Positions 1-9,209 of a stretch of 64,000 bases of DNA are shown piece by piece. Under the pieces are notes generated by a model. That model was given only the letters and a program-made list of their open reading frames with translations, was not told the DNA's origin and made no database searches. The position numbers were made by a program, and so were the translations under genes. Where the stretch lies: contig NZ_JXYP01000009.1 in assembly GCF_000964005.1 (NCBI RefSeq), positions 51,016-115,015 on the forward strand, read 5' to 3'. Position 1 is the first letter of the stretch. The number at the start of each line of letters is the position of its first letter. Origin of the DNA: Williamsia herbipolensis (lineage in GTDB: Bacteria; Actinomycetota; Actinomycetes; Mycobacteriales; Mycobacteriaceae).

Positions 1-690
1 CGCGGCGTGCGCCCGTGCGGCCTGCTTGGGCAGCGTCACGCGGTCCTGTCGGCCCCAACCGATGGTGACCCGGCCCGGCGTCGTCCCCTCCGGTGCGCCC
101 TCCTGCAGCGGACCGTCGACCAGAGCGTCGAGCGCCTCGCGCAGCGACGTCGCCTTCTTGAAGCTGCGCATCTCGTGCAGCGCCACCGACGCGGGCAGTT
201 TCCACGGCGCCGCCGAGAACTGCGTCAGCAACGCCGTGCGTCCGACGGGGTTGCCGGTGAGCGCCGGCATCACCGGCTGCAACCCGAGGACCAGCGGCAA
301 CGACGCCTTGAGGGCTGTGCTGAAGAAGCGGAGTTCGCCGGGGCTCCAGAAGCCGCCGGGACCCAACGCGACGGTGTCGCCGCCGACGCCACGTCGCGCG
401 AGCTCGAGAACCATACGTGCGCCCATCGAGCTGCCGACCGTGTCGATGCCCGCCAGATCGTGGGTGTCGATGAAATCCGAGACCGCATCGGTGAGCGACG
501 CGATCGTCACCTCACCCGGGAGTGGCGGGGTCTCGCCGAATCCCGGGAGGTCGACGCTGATGACGTCGCGGTGCTGCGCGAGTTGATCGAGGATCGGTGA
601 CCACGACTCCCAGCTCGCGCCCAGGCCATGGACCAGGAGCAGTGGGGTGCCGCTACCGCGGCGATCGAAATGGAGTGCCACGCCTGACAT
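1..690 (-). CDS. alpha/beta-fold hydrolase, 3' end outside the window
   Basis: The frame is open from ATG at 690 to base 1, giving 230 residues with no stop, so the C-terminus lies outside the window. Seen: the N-terminal HG oxyanion motif (residues 21-22) after a hydrophobic strand, a G-S-S-M-G nucleophile elbow with Ser88, and a G-W-G-x-Q-D strand ending in Asp216, a likely acid of the triad; the catalytic His must lie beyond the edge. Known: this order is typical of single-domain alpha/beta hydrolases of about 260-290 residues. There is no signal peptide, so it is probably cytoplasmic. The substrate cannot be told. It is divergent from the oxidoreductase at 899, with a 208-bp gap in which no further gene is seen. 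Confidence 0.85.
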   Translation of the reverse strand, partial: MSGVALHFDRRGSGTPLLLVHGLGASWESWSPILDQLAQHRDVISVDLPGFGETPPLPGEVTIASLTDAVSDFIDTHDLAGIDTVGSSMGARMVLELARRGVGGDTVALGPGGFWSPGELRFFSTALKASLPLVLGLQPVMPALTGNPVGRTALLTQFSAAPWKLPASVALHEMRSFKKATSLREALDALVDGPLQEGAPEGTTPGRVTIGWGRQDRVTLPKQAARAHAA

Positions 691-898
691 GGCGCACGAC
701 CCTTCTGATGGGAGATCCCGGTGCGACGACTGGTGCGTCACCAAAGGGCTGTGTCCTCGACGCTACCGGCTGCGCACGGATACTTCTCGGCCCATCATGC
801 GTCCATCTCATGGCGGGTATGCAGCGCTGTCGCTTTTCGCATGCCACCGGTGTCGTTAGCGTGTGGGAGAGGAAGGGTTTCACGAGAGGAGGACTGCC

Positions 899-1987
899 AT
901 GTTGGCCGCAGTACTGGATGAATTCGGCACACCGCTGGATGTCCGTGAGGTACCCGATCCGGGTGTGCGTGCCGGCGAGGTGGTCGTCGACGTCCTGGCC
1001 ACGTGCGTCCTGCCGTACGCGTCCGAGGTGTTCGGGGGAGAGCGACGCTACCCGTTGGAGACCCCGGTCATCCCGGGCCTTGGCGGGATCGCGCGGGTGG
1101 TGACGACGGGACCCGACGCGACACGTCTGACCCCGGGAGACCTCGTGTGGTGTGACGCGACGGTCCGTTCGCGGGACGACGCGAACACGCCGGACATCAC
1201 GCTGCAGGGATGGAGTTCGCGGGGCGACGGTGGTCTGCGGTTGTCGCGCCATTTCCACGACGGGTCGTTCGCCGAGCGGATGTCGGTGCCCACCGAGTGC
1301 GTGTACCCCCTGGGGGACGTCGACGAGGCGGACGCGGCGCGGTGGTCGGCGCTGGGGGTCTACCTCGTGCCGTACGGCGGCCTGCTCGCCGCCGACGTCC
1401 GGGCGGGCGAGTCGTTGCTGGTCAGTGGTGCGACGGGGAACTTCGGCAGCGCAGCGGTCGCGGTCGGGCTCGCGATGGGGGCGAGTCGGGTGGTGGCCGT
1501 GGGGCGCGATCGGCGGGTCCTCGACGACCTTCGTGTGCGTCTCGGCGACCGCGTTCGCACCGTGGCCCTGACCGGTGAGGCCGAGCGTGACCGGTCCGCG
1601 ATGATCACCGCCGGGGGCGGTCCCCTCGACGTGGTGCTCGACATCCTTCCGCCTGCCGTCGATGCGGGCGTGGTCCGCACCGCGGCGATGACGGTCCGCG
1701 AGTACGGCCGCGTCGTCCTGATGGGCGGGGTGGGAATGCTCGGCGGTGCCGATCTCGCGCTGCCCTACCCCTGGCTCATGCGGAACTCGGTGACCGTCCG
1801 CGGGCAGTGGATGTATCCGCGTGAGGCGAACGGTCGCCTGATCGAACTGGCCAGGGCCGGTCTACTCGACCTGGATCAAGACGCTGTCCACACTTTCCCG
1901 TTGGGCCGCACGAACGACGCCATCGCGCACGCCGCCAGCCACGGTGGCCCGTTCACGAGAACCGTTCTCACGCCGCATGATCGGTGA
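899..1987 (+). CDS. MDR-family (zinc-independent type) oxidoreductase
   Basis: 362 residues, the usual length of medium-chain dehydrogenase/reductases. ATG 899 is chosen because GAGAGGAGGA lies just upstream (884-893); an earlier in-frame ATG at 863 lacks such a site. Seen: an N-terminal GroES-like half, then a Rossmann nucleotide-binding motif S-G-A-T-G-N-F-G at about residues 176-183 and a G-G-V-G-M-L stretch further on. The G-H-E zinc motif and the structural Cys cluster of alcohol dehydrogenases are absent, so quinone-reductase-like NAD(P)H chemistry is more likely than zinc-dependent alcohol oxidation (inference). It converges with the LysR gene, with 18 bp between stops. The substrate is unknown. 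Confidence 0.8.
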   Translation: MLAAVLDEFGTPLDVREVPDPGVRAGEVVVDVLATCVLPYASEVFGGERRYPLETPVIPGLGGIARVVTTGPDATRLTPGDLVWCDATVRSRDDANTPDITLQGWSSRGDGGLRLSRHFHDGSFAERMSVPTECVYPLGDVDEADAARWSALGVYLVPYGGLLAADVRAGESLLVSGATGNFGSAAVAVGLAMGASRVVAVGRDRRVLDDLRVRLGDRVRTVALTGEAERDRSAMITAGGGPLDVVLDILPPAVDAGVVRTAAMTVREYGRVVLMGGVGMLGGADLALPYPWLMRNSVTVRGQWMYPREANGRLIELARAGLLDLDQDAVHTFPLGRTNDAIAHAASHGGPFTRTVLTPHDR

Positions 1988-2005
1988 TGCACCGCGTTGC
2001 CCGCA

Positions 2006-2902
2006 TCAGCCTGCGGTGCCCCGGAGCGCATCGATAATCGCAGCGATCGCAGGATCGACCCGGCTGCCCCGGCGTGCGAGGACGACACGACGAGATTCGG
2101 TGGGTCCGTCGTCCACCCGGAGCAGTCGGACGCCTGCGGGCAGGACGTCGGCCATGTTCGATGCCACGGTCGTCACCCCGAGCCCCGCCGCGACGAGGCT
2201 CGACTTGGTCATCCAGTCGCGGGCCACGTGCGCCACGTGTGGCTTCCCCGGTAGCGCCGGCCACGCCCCGAGCAGGGGTTCCTCGGTGCGCGACGGCGCG
2301 ACGATCCACCGCTGATCCATCAGCTCGGCGCGGGTGACGGATTCACGGTCGCCCAGCGGCCCCGAGGCCGCGACCGCGACCATGAGGGTGACCTCGGCGA
2401 TGGTCGTGACGGCCAGATCGGGTGACTCGGAGTCGAGCGGACGGTGCGGTGGACGCGATGTCACGATCACGGCGTCGAGGGAACCGGCCCGGATCGCGCG
2501 CACGAGCGCGGGCGACGACCCCTCACGCGTCGTGACCACGAGATCGGGACGAAGGCGGCCCAGTGCGGCGAGGGCTCGCGGTACGAGAACCGCTCCCGCA
2601 CTGAGGAACATGCCGAGACGAATCGCGGGGCCGGTCGTCGACGGCCCACTCAGAGTGCGCTCGGCCGCGTCGATCTCGTCGAGAACCCGCGCCGCGTGGG
2701 GCAGCAGACGCGAGCCGGCCGGCGTCAGGACCACTCCGCCGGGCACGCGGTCGAACAACCGGGTGCGCGCCGCCTTCTCCACTGCGGCGACCTGACGGGA
2801 GATCCCGGACTGGGTGTAACCGAGGGCCTGCGCCGCGGCGGTGAAGGTGCCCCGCTCGGCGACCTCGCGGAGTACCCGCAGGCCCGAGATCGAGATGTCC
2901 AT
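2006..2902 (-). CDS. LysR-family transcriptional regulator
   Basis: 298 residues, standard for LysR proteins. Seen: an N-terminal winged helix-turn-helix (about residues 1-60) with the family pattern F-T-A-A-A-Q-A-L-G-Y-T-Q-S-G-I-S-R-Q-V, then a LysR substrate-binding domain. Known: LysR proteins are tetrameric regulators that often control a divergent neighbour. Here the neighbour at 899 is convergent and the sequence upstream holds only the TetR remnant, so the target is not obvious from position. The start at 2902 fits the family N-terminus exactly. Confidence 0.9.
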   Translation of the reverse strand: MDISISGLRVLREVAERGTFTAAAQALGYTQSGISRQVAAVEKAARTRLFDRVPGGVVLTPAGSRLLPHAARVLDEIDAAERTLSGPSTTGPAIRLGMFLSAGAVLVPRALAALGRLRPDLVVTTREGSSPALVRAIRAGSLDAVIVTSRPPHRPLDSESPDLAVTTIAEVTLMVAVAASGPLGDRESVTRAELMDQRWIVAPSRTEEPLLGAWPALPGKPHVAHVARDWMTKSSLVAAGLGVTTVASNMADVLPAGVRLLRVDDGPTESRRVVLARRGSRVDPAIAAIIDALRGTAG

Positions 2903-2917
2903 GACGATCGATGATAG

Positions 2918-3172
2918 TCAGCGAGCGCGCGCGTCGATTTCGTCATCTCTGTGGCTGCCGGAGGTCACGATCGCGACGATCGCATCGCTGACCGAGTCCA
3001 GGTAGGCGGCATCCACCGGCTGCGCGCGCACCGCGGACCGCCAGTAGACGGGCCCGGCCAGCAGGTCCATGGCGAGTTCGATGTCGGCCCACTGAACGCG
3101 CGTGGCCCGTGCGAACGCGCGGCGTGCGGGGCGCGCGTGCGAACGGTGGGCGCGCGTCGACGCCCGATACAA
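2918..3172 (-). pseudogene. remnant of a TetR-family regulator (C-terminal part only)
   Basis: An 84-codon open frame whose last 55 or so codons read like the C-terminal ligand-binding domain of TetR regulators: L-A-M-D-L-L-A-G-P-V-Y-W-R followed by P-V-D-A-A-Y-L-D. The helix-turn-helix half is missing: the first 25 codons are Arg-rich with no family match, and a perfect hairpin starts 4 bp further upstream. A full TetR protein is about 190-210 residues. I read this as a decayed or deletion-truncated gene rather than a functional small protein. It lies 15 bp upstream of the LysR gene on the same strand. Confidence 0.6.
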
Positions 3173-3175
3173 CGA

Positions 3176-3209
3176 CAGCGGGCCCGGTCCATGAGGACCG
3201 GGCCCGCTG
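3176..3209 (-). terminator. perfect 15-bp hairpin downstream of fadE5
   Basis: Left arm 3176-3190 and right arm 3195-3209 are perfect 15-nt inverted complements around the 4-nt loop atga. It lies about 90 bp past the fadE5 stop on the minus strand. There is no long T tract, which is common for actinobacterial hairpin terminators. Terminator function is inferred from position. Confidence 0.6.
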
Positions 3210-3214
3210 TGCGT

Positions 3215-3327
3215 GGTGTGTCAGATCAGAACGCGGCTTCGTCGAGCTCCATCGGGTCCGAGCTCACGAAGCTGCGCCTGACGCGAGGTGTGTCAGATCA
3301 GAACGCGGCTTCGTCGAGCTCCATCGG
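3215..3327. repeat. 41-bp direct repeat: duplicated 3' end of fadE5
   Basis: Bases 3215-3255 and 3287-3327 are the same 41-bp sequence, 72 bp apart. Copy 3287-3327 holds the real last codons and stop of fadE5. Copy 3215-3255 encodes the same C-terminal residues ([10 protein letters not shown], stop) in a short orphan segment. The preceding codons (F-V-S-S versus N-I-D-N in the intact gene) differ, so it may be the scar of a second, diverged fadE5-like copy mostly deleted by recombination, or a local duplication. Confidence 0.85.
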
Positions 3328-5130
3328 ATCGTTGTCGATGTTGTCGATGATGGCCTTGGTGGAGGTCAGCTGGGGGAGCATGTTCTTCGCGAAGAACGAG
3401 GCGACCGCGATCTTGCCCTCGTAGAACGACTTGTCGGCACCGGTGGCGCCGTTGTCGAGCGCGGTGAGCGCGACCTCGGCCTGGCGCAGGAGCAACCAGC
3501 CGATCATGAGGTCGCCGACCGACATGAGGAACCGCACCGAGCCGAGGCCCACCTTGTAGAGCTGGGTGGCGTCCTCCTGGGCTCCCATGAGGAAGCCGGT
3601 GAGGGTGGCGGCCATGCCCTGCACGTCGTCGAGGGCCGTCTTCAGCAGCGCGCGCTCGCCCTTGAGGCGACCGTTGCCGGCCTCGGAGTCGATGAACGAG
3701 CTGATCTGGCCGGCCACGTGCGCGAGCGCCTGACCCTTGTCGCGGATGATCTTCCGGAAGAAGAAGTCCTGCGCCTGGATCGCCGTGGTGCCCTCGTACA
3801 GGGTGTCGATCTTCGAGTCACGGATGTACTGCTCGATCGGGTAGTCCTGCAGGAAGCCGGATCCACCGAGGGTCTGCAGTGACTCGGTCAGCGTGCCGTA
3901 GGCGCGCTCGGAGCCGACACCCTTGACGATCGGGAGCAGCAGGTCGTTGACGCGGAACGCCATGTCCTTGTCGGCGCCGGAGACGATCTGCGCCGACGAC
4001 GGATCCTGGTGCGATGCGGTGTAGAGGTAGATCGCGCGCAGGCCCTCGGCGTACGCCTTCTGGGTGAGCAGTGCGCGACGCACGTCGGGGTGGTGGGTGA
4101 TGGTGACGCGCGGTGCGGCCTTGTCGGTCATCTGCGTCATGTCGGCACCCTGGACGCGCTGCTTGGCGTAGTCGAGGGCGGTCAGATAACCGGCCGACAG
4201 GGTCGCGATGGCCTTGGTGCCCACCATCATCCGAGCGTGCTCGATGACGTCGAACATCTGCGCGATGCCGTCGTGGACCTCGCCGACGAGCCAGCCCTTG
4301 GCCGGGATGCCGTGCTGGCCGAAGGTGACCTCACAGGTGGCCGAGACCTTCAGGCCCATCTTGTGCTCGACGTTGGTGACGAAGACACCGTTGCGTTCGC
4401 CCAGCTCACCGGTCTCGAAGTCGAAGTGGTACTTGGGGAGGAAGAACAGCGACAGTCCCTTGGTGCCGGGGCGTGCGCCCTCGGGGCGGGCCAGCACGAG
4501 GTGGAAGATGTTCTCGGTCATGTCCTGATCGGCCGAGGTGATGAAGCGCTTCACGCCGTCGATGTGCCACGAGCCGTCGTCCTGCTGTACGGCCTTGGTG
4601 CGGGCGGCGCCCACGTCGGAGCCGGCGTCGGGCTCGGTGAGGACCATGGTGGCGCCCCAGCCGCGCTCGGCGCAGATCTCGGCCCACTTCTTCTGCTCGT
4701 CGGTGCCGTTGTTCCAGAGGATCTCCGAGAAACCGGTGCCGGCGCCGTACATGAACAGTGCGGGGTTGGCGCCGAGGATCATCTCGCTGATGGCCCAGAA
4801 CAGGGTGCGCGGGGCGGGCATGCCGCCCAGCTCCTCGGTGATGCCGACCTTGTCCCACCCGGCGTCCATGAACGCCTTGTAGGACTTCTTGAAGGCCTCG
4901 GGCAGCGTGACGGTGTGGTTCTCGGGGTCGAAGACCGGCGGGTTGCGGTCGGAATCGACGAACGACTCGGCGATCGGTCCCTCGGCGAGGGTCCGGACCT
5001 CTTTGAGCATGTCGATCGCGGTCTCGCGGTCCAGGTCACCGAAGTCGCCGCTGGCGAGGACCTCGTCGAGCTTGAACAGCTCGAAGAGGTTGAACTCCAG
5101 GTCTCGCAGGTTGCTCTTGTAATGGCCCAT
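3298..5130 (-). CDS. fadE5: acyl-CoA dehydrogenase, FadE5 type
   Basis: 610 residues, the length of mycobacterial FadE5 (about 611), and similar along its whole length as far as I can recall that sequence, from M-G-H-Y-K-S-N at the N-terminus to M-E-L-D-E-A-A-F at the end. This class has an extra N-terminal segment (M-G-H-Y-K-S-N onward), the flavin/acyl core ([11 protein letters not shown] near residue 165) and a C-terminal extension. The catalytic base is Glu446 in L-Y-E-G-T-T. Reaction: FAD-dependent alpha,beta-dehydrogenation of acyl-CoA in beta-oxidation, in the cytoplasm. ATG 5130 is preceded by AAGGAA. It is monocistronic, with a palindrome about 75 bp upstream and a hairpin downstream. 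The last 41 bp are duplicated beyond the stop. Confidence 0.93.
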   Translation of the reverse strand: MGHYKSNLRDLEFNLFELFKLDEVLASGDFGDLDRETAIDMLKEVRTLAEGPIAESFVDSDRNPPVFDPENHTVTLPEAFKKSYKAFMDAGWDKVGITEELGGMPAPRTLFWAISEMILGANPALFMYGAGTGFSEILWNNGTDEQKKWAEICAERGWGATMVLTEPDAGSDVGAARTKAVQQDDGSWHIDGVKRFITSADQDMTENIFHLVLARPEGARPGTKGLSLFFLPKYHFDFETGELGERNGVFVTNVEHKMGLKVSATCEVTFGQHGIPAKGWLVGEVHDGIAQMFDVIEHARMMVGTKAIATLSAGYLTALDYAKQRVQGADMTQMTDKAAPRVTITHHPDVRRALLTQKAYAEGLRAIYLYTASHQDPSSAQIVSGADKDMAFRVNDLLLPIVKGVGSERAYGTLTESLQTLGGSGFLQDYPIEQYIRDSKIDTLYEGTTAIQAQDFFFRKIIRDKGQALAHVAGQISSFIDSEAGNGRLKGERALLKTALDDVQGMAATLTGFLMGAQEDATQLYKVGLGSVRFLMSVGDLMIGWLLLRQAEVALTALDNGATGADKSFYEGKIAVASFFAKNMLPQLTSTKAIIDNIDNDPMELDEAAF

Positions 5131-5202
5131 CAGGGAATTCCTTCGTTCTACGGGGCTGGGTCGACGCGCGAACTAGGCGTCTACAAGCGAGCGATCGGTA
5201 GG

Positions 5203-5216
5203 TTACCCGCGAGTAA
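5203..5216. promoter_or_regulatory. palindrome upstream of fadE5
   Basis: TTACCCGCGAGTAA is a 14-bp palindrome with one mismatched pair, centred about 80 bp upstream of the fadE5 start inside a 200-bp non-coding gap. It is the right size for a TetR/GntR-type operator. Operator function and the identity of the regulator are inferences. Confidence 0.45.
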
Positions 5217-5330
5217 TAACGCCAAATATACAACCGGACCCGGCGCCTGCCAACTCCCTTGTGACCGATGTGTCCAACATCCCCCGGGCGCTCCCATGTG
5301 AGCTGCCGTCGCCCGTGGACAAGGTTGGGG

Positions 5331-6110
5331 TCAGGCCAACTGTTCGCGGAGAAAGGCCAGGTCATCGGCCACGCCCTCGGCGGGCGTCTCGAGGATGACC
5401 GGCGCCGCGGCCGCGCGGGCGACCTCCACGAGGACCTCCGAGCCGATGTGCCCGTCGGTGAGGTTGGCGTGCCGGTCGCGGCCGGAGTCGAACTCGTCGC
5501 GCGAGTTGTTCAGGTGCACCAGGTCGATGCGGCCGGTGATGTCGCGAATCCGCTCCACGAGGCCCACGAGATCCTCGCCGCCGGCCCATGCGTGGCAGGT
5601 GTCGAGGCAGAAGCCCGCCTGGTCGAAGTCGCCGACGGCGTCCCACAGCCGCTCGATCGAGCCCAGCGTGCGGGCCATGGCGTGGTCTCCACCGGCGGTG
5701 TTCTCGATGAAGATGGGCACCGCGAACCCGCCCTTGTCGGCCTGACGCTCGAACAGCTTGCGCCAGTTGGCGAATCCCTCAGCGTCGTCCTCGCCGTCAC
5801 CGAGGTGGCCGCCGTGGACCACGAGGCCGATGGCGCCGAGGTCGGCGGCCGCGGCGGCCTGGAGCTCGACCGCCTTGCGCGACGGCATCCGTAGCCGGTT
5901 GTTCAGGCTGGCGACGTTGATGATGTACGAGGAGTGCACGACGACGTCGATCGGTGACGACCGGATGCGGTCGGTGTCGGGGTGCGGTTCCGGCTTCGGC
6001 ATCTTCCGGTCCTGCGGATCGGTGACGAACATCTGCAGCAGATCGGCGCCCATGTCCTCGGCGGTCCCGATCGGGTCGGTGTCGGTGCGTACGTGTGCTC
6101 CCAATCGCAT
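5331..6110 (-). CDS. nfo: deoxyribonuclease IV (endonuclease IV, AP endonuclease)
   Basis: 259 residues from ATG 6110, which has GGGAG upstream; M-R-L-G-A-H-V matches the family N-terminus, so the longer frame to 6146 is rejected. Seen: the metal-ligand motifs of the TIM-barrel endonuclease IV family in order, V-V-H-S-S-Y-I-I-N, V-H-G-G-H-L-G, I-E-N-T-A-G-G, C-L-D-T-C-H-A-W, G-R-D-R-H-A-N-L and I-L-E-T-P. Known: it cleaves 5' of abasic sites in base-excision repair using a zinc cluster. Mycobacterial End is about 252 residues. Divergent from the WS/DGAT gene. Confidence 0.93.
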   Translation of the reverse strand: MRLGAHVRTDTDPIGTAEDMGADLLQMFVTDPQDRKMPKPEPHPDTDRIRSSPIDVVVHSSYIINVASLNNRLRMPSRKAVELQAAAAADLGAIGLVVHGGHLGDGEDDAEGFANWRKLFERQADKGGFAVPIFIENTAGGDHAMARTLGSIERLWDAVGDFDQAGFCLDTCHAWAGGEDLVGLVERIRDITGRIDLVHLNNSRDEFDSGRDRHANLTDGHIGSEVLVEVARAAAAPVILETPAEGVADDLAFLREQLA

Positions 6111-6195
6111 GACTCCCACGATAGGAGTAGTCCAGAGTGGAGACACCCGGCGGAGTGCACGTGGGCGCGGTGGCGGGCGAGAGGATGGTCGGGCG

Positions 6196-7599
6196 ATGGA
6201 ACGACTGAGTGGTTTGGATGCGTCGTTCCTCTATCTGGAGACGCGCTCGATGCTCATGCAGGTGGTGGGGCTGATCGAGATCGACCCCTCGACCGTCCCC
6301 GGCGGGTGGTCGTTCGACCGCATGCTGCGGGAGATGGACCGTCGCATCACCGCGATGCCGACCTTCCGCCGCAAGCTGCACGACTCCCTGTTCAACCTCG
6401 ACCACCCGGTGTGGATCGAGGACCGCGCGTTCGACATCGAGCGGCACGTGCACCGGGTCGCCCTGCCGGACTCCGGCGGCGACACCGAACTCGCCGAGTT
6501 CTGTGCCCACATCGCCGGGGTCCCGCTCGATCGCAGCAAACCGCTGTGGGAGCTGTGGGTGATCGAGGGGCGTCCCCACGGCAACATCGCGATCATGCTG
6601 CGCATGCACCACGCGGGCGTCGACGGTGTCTCGGCCGCCGACCTCCTCGCGCAGCTGTGCTCGCTGACCCCCGAGGACCCCGACCTCGACGAGGCGAAGG
6701 TGGGCACCTCGGCCGGCGGCGCGTCACTGCCGGCACTGGTGGCCGACGGTCTGGTCAACTTCGCCGTCCGCCGCCCCATCTCGATCGCGCGGATGCTGCC
6801 CCAGACCGTGCGGGTCCCGTTCCAGTGGGCGAGTCGGTCCCGGTCGCACGAGGCCATGCCGGCGCCGTTCAGCGCCCCGCGCGTCGCGTTCAACGGCACC
6901 ATCACCCCGCACCGCTCGATCGGGTTCACCCAGATCTCGCTCGACGACATCAAGACGATCAAGAACCACTTCGACGTCACCATCAACGACGTGGTGATGG
7001 CCGTGGTCGCCGGTGGCCTGCGGAAGTATCTGGCCGACACCGACGACCTGCCCGACCGGCCGCTCATCGCCGCGGTCCCGGTGTCGACCCACGGCGAGGA
7101 GGACGACCGGCTCGTGGTGGCGGGGACCAACCAGGTGACCGCGATGATGATGACGCTGCCGACCGACGTCGACGATCCCGTCGCGCGGATCGAGGCCATG
7201 CGGGAGCTGTCCACGACGGCGAAGTCGCACCACAATGCGCTCGACGCATCCTTGCTGCGGGGGTGGGCCCAGCTCATCCCGCCGATGACGATGGGCGCGT
7301 TGACGCGGTTGTACTCGAACTACCGCCTCGCCGACCGTCATCCGGCGGTGGTGAACGTCATCATCTCGAACGTGCCGGGCCCGTCGTTCCCGCTCTACTT
7401 CCTGGGGTCCCGGATCCGGGCGCTGTTCCCGCTCGGTCCCGTCGCCCACGGGATGGGGCTCAACGTCACCGTCATGTCGTGCGACGGTCAGATGAACTTC
7501 GGCGCCATCGCCTGCAAGGAGCAGATGCCCGACGCGTGGCCCCTCATGCGCGCGATGGAGAACGACGTGAAAGCACTTCTCGCCGAATGCACGTCGTGA
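6196..7599 (+). CDS. wax ester synthase/diacylglycerol acyltransferase (WS/DGAT)
   Basis: 467 residues, the standard WS/DGAT length. ATG 6196 follows GAGAGGA at 6179-6185, and M-E-R-L-S-G-L-D-A-S-F-L is the typical N-terminus, so the frame upstream is not used. Seen: the active-site motif H-H-A-G-V-D-G with His138 and His139, a K-P-L-W-E-L-W-V segment just before it, and the C-terminal V-N-V-I-I-S-N-V-P-G-P motif. Known: it esterifies acyl-CoA with diacylglycerol or a fatty alcohol to make storage triacylglycerol or wax ester at the membrane or lipid droplet. It converges with the GMC gene with one base between stops. Confidence 0.93.
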   Translation: MERLSGLDASFLYLETRSMLMQVVGLIEIDPSTVPGGWSFDRMLREMDRRITAMPTFRRKLHDSLFNLDHPVWIEDRAFDIERHVHRVALPDSGGDTELAEFCAHIAGVPLDRSKPLWELWVIEGRPHGNIAIMLRMHHAGVDGVSAADLLAQLCSLTPEDPDLDEAKVGTSAGGASLPALVADGLVNFAVRRPISIARMLPQTVRVPFQWASRSRSHEAMPAPFSAPRVAFNGTITPHRSIGFTQISLDDIKTIKNHFDVTINDVVMAVVAGGLRKYLADTDDLPDRPLIAAVPVSTHGEEDDRLVVAGTNQVTAMMMTLPTDVDDPVARIEAMRELSTTAKSHHNALDASLLRGWAQLIPPMTMGALTRLYSNYRLADRHPAVVNVIISNVPGPSFPLYFLGSRIRALFPLGPVAHGMGLNVTVMSCDGQMNFGAIACKEQMPDAWPLMRAMENDVKALLAECTS

Positions 7600-7600
7600 C

Positions 7601-9199
7601 TCACGCCTGAGCGAGCAGCTCGGCGGCCTTCTCGCCGATCATGATCGCCGGAGCGTTCGTGTGCCCGCGGATGATCACCGGCATCACAGACGCGTCGGCG
7701 ACCCGCAGGCCCTGCACGCCGCGCACGCGCAGATCGGGATCGACGACGGAGTCGTCGTCGGTGCCCATCCGGCAGGTGCCCACCGGGTGGTACAGCGTCT
7801 GGGTGTCGAGGTTGATCGCCGCGTCGACGAGTTCGCCGAGCGAGGGGTTGCCGTCGAGAGCCGGTCGCAGGTAACGGTTCCCGACGACGTTCGACAGCGG
7901 TGCGGTCTCGAAGAGCTTCGCGCAGATCTCGACGCCGGCGGCCAGCGTCGCGCGGTCGTGCCCATCGGGATCGGTGAGATAGCGCGGGTCGATGATCGGT
8001 GCGGCGAGCGGATCGGCCGAGGCCAGACGCACGGTGCCGGCGCTGCGCGGCTGCAGCAGCACCGCCGCGATCGTGATGCCGTCCTCCTCGGGCGCGACGA
8101 GTCCCTGACCGAGGAACGGTGCGGGCACGAAGAGGATCTCGATGTCGGCGAGGCCGGAATCGTCGAGACCGGTCTGCAGGAAGCCGTAGGTCTCGGCGAC
8201 GTTCGAGGTGAGCATCCCCTTGCGGCGGGCGAGGTAGTTGATGAGCGACTTCGGTTTCGTCGCCCGGTACAGCGTCGGTTCGTCGGTGGTGCGGGTGATG
8301 CCCGCGGCCAGGTGATCGAGCATCTTCGATCCGACGTCGGGTCGGTCGACGAGGACGTCGATGCCGTGGCCACGCAGGTGTTCGGCGTCGCCGATCCCCG
8401 AATGCATCAGCAGGGCAGGGGAGTTGACCGCACCACCGGACAGGATGACCTCGCGCTTCGCGGTGACCATGCGGGTGGTGCGCTCCTCCACGAACTCCAC
8501 CCCGACCGCGCGGGTTCCCTCGAACACCACGCGGGTGGCGTGGGCGCCGGTGAGCACCGTGAGGTTGGGGCGCTTCATCGCCTCGCGCAGGTAGGCGTCG
8601 GCGGTGCTCTCCCGCGCCCCGCGACGCTGGGTCACCACGGTCTCGGTGAACCCGTCGGGGGTGGCGACGTTCGGCGGCGCCTGTTGATAGCCGAGCCGCG
8701 CGGCCGCGGCCATGCACAGGTCGTTGAGCGGACTCGGGCTGCGCTGGCGGGAGATCTCCATCGGTCCGCCGCGCCCGTGGTCGGGGTCGGTCGACCACGG
8801 GGTGTTCTCGATGCGCCGGTACCACTTCACGGCCTCGGAGTACGACCACTGGTCGCCGGCGGCCGCGGCCCACGCCTCGTAGTCGGCGGCGAAGCCGCGG
8901 ACCCACATCATCGCGTTGAGCGAACTCGACCCTCCCAGGGTCTTGCCGCGAGGCCAGAAGATCTGGCGCTGTTTGAGTTCGGGCTGGTCGGCGGTGAAGT
9001 AGTTCCAGTCCACCTCGGAGCCGAAGAGCTGCGCGAACGCGGCGGGGATGTGGATGAACTTGTCCTTGTCGGGGCCGCCGGCCTCGAGCAGGGTGACGTG
9101 GGTGTCGGGGTTCTCGGTGAGGCGGGCGGCGATCACCGCCCCGGAGGACCCGGCCCCCACGATGACGTAGTCGCTGCCGGGCACCGCGGAGTCGTCCAT
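7601..9199 (-). CDS. GMC-family FAD oxidoreductase (choline dehydrogenase-like)
   Basis: 532 residues from ATG 9199; the following residues reach the Rossmann motif V-G-A-G-S-S-G-A at once, which rules out the longer start at 9337. Seen: the GMC signature P-R-G-K-T-L-G-G-S-S-S-L-N, the second signature near G-G-A-V-N-S-P-A-L-L, and C-terminal active-site regions Y-H-P-V-G-T-C-R-M-G and G-H-T-N-A-P. Known: the family oxidises alcohols with FAD; BetA-like members act on choline and many others on different alcohols. The alpha/beta hydrolase 10 bp upstream on the same strand looks co-transcribed, which suggests alcohol release followed by oxidation (inference). No signal peptide. Confidence 0.88.
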   Translation of the reverse strand: MDDSAVPGSDYVIVGAGSSGAVIAARLTENPDTHVTLLEAGGPDKDKFIHIPAAFAQLFGSEVDWNYFTADQPELKQRQIFWPRGKTLGGSSSLNAMMWVRGFAADYEAWAAAAGDQWSYSEAVKWYRRIENTPWSTDPDHGRGGPMEISRQRSPSPLNDLCMAAAARLGYQQAPPNVATPDGFTETVVTQRRGARESTADAYLREAMKRPNLTVLTGAHATRVVFEGTRAVGVEFVEERTTRMVTAKREVILSGGAVNSPALLMHSGIGDAEHLRGHGIDVLVDRPDVGSKMLDHLAAGITRTTDEPTLYRATKPKSLINYLARRKGMLTSNVAETYGFLQTGLDDSGLADIEILFVPAPFLGQGLVAPEEDGITIAAVLLQPRSAGTVRLASADPLAAPIIDPRYLTDPDGHDRATLAAGVEICAKLFETAPLSNVVGNRYLRPALDGNPSLGELVDAAINLDTQTLYHPVGTCRMGTDDDSVVDPDLRVRGVQGLRVADASVMPVIIRGHTNAPAIMIGEKAAELLAQA

Positions 9200-9209
9200 G
9201 ACGTCGATC

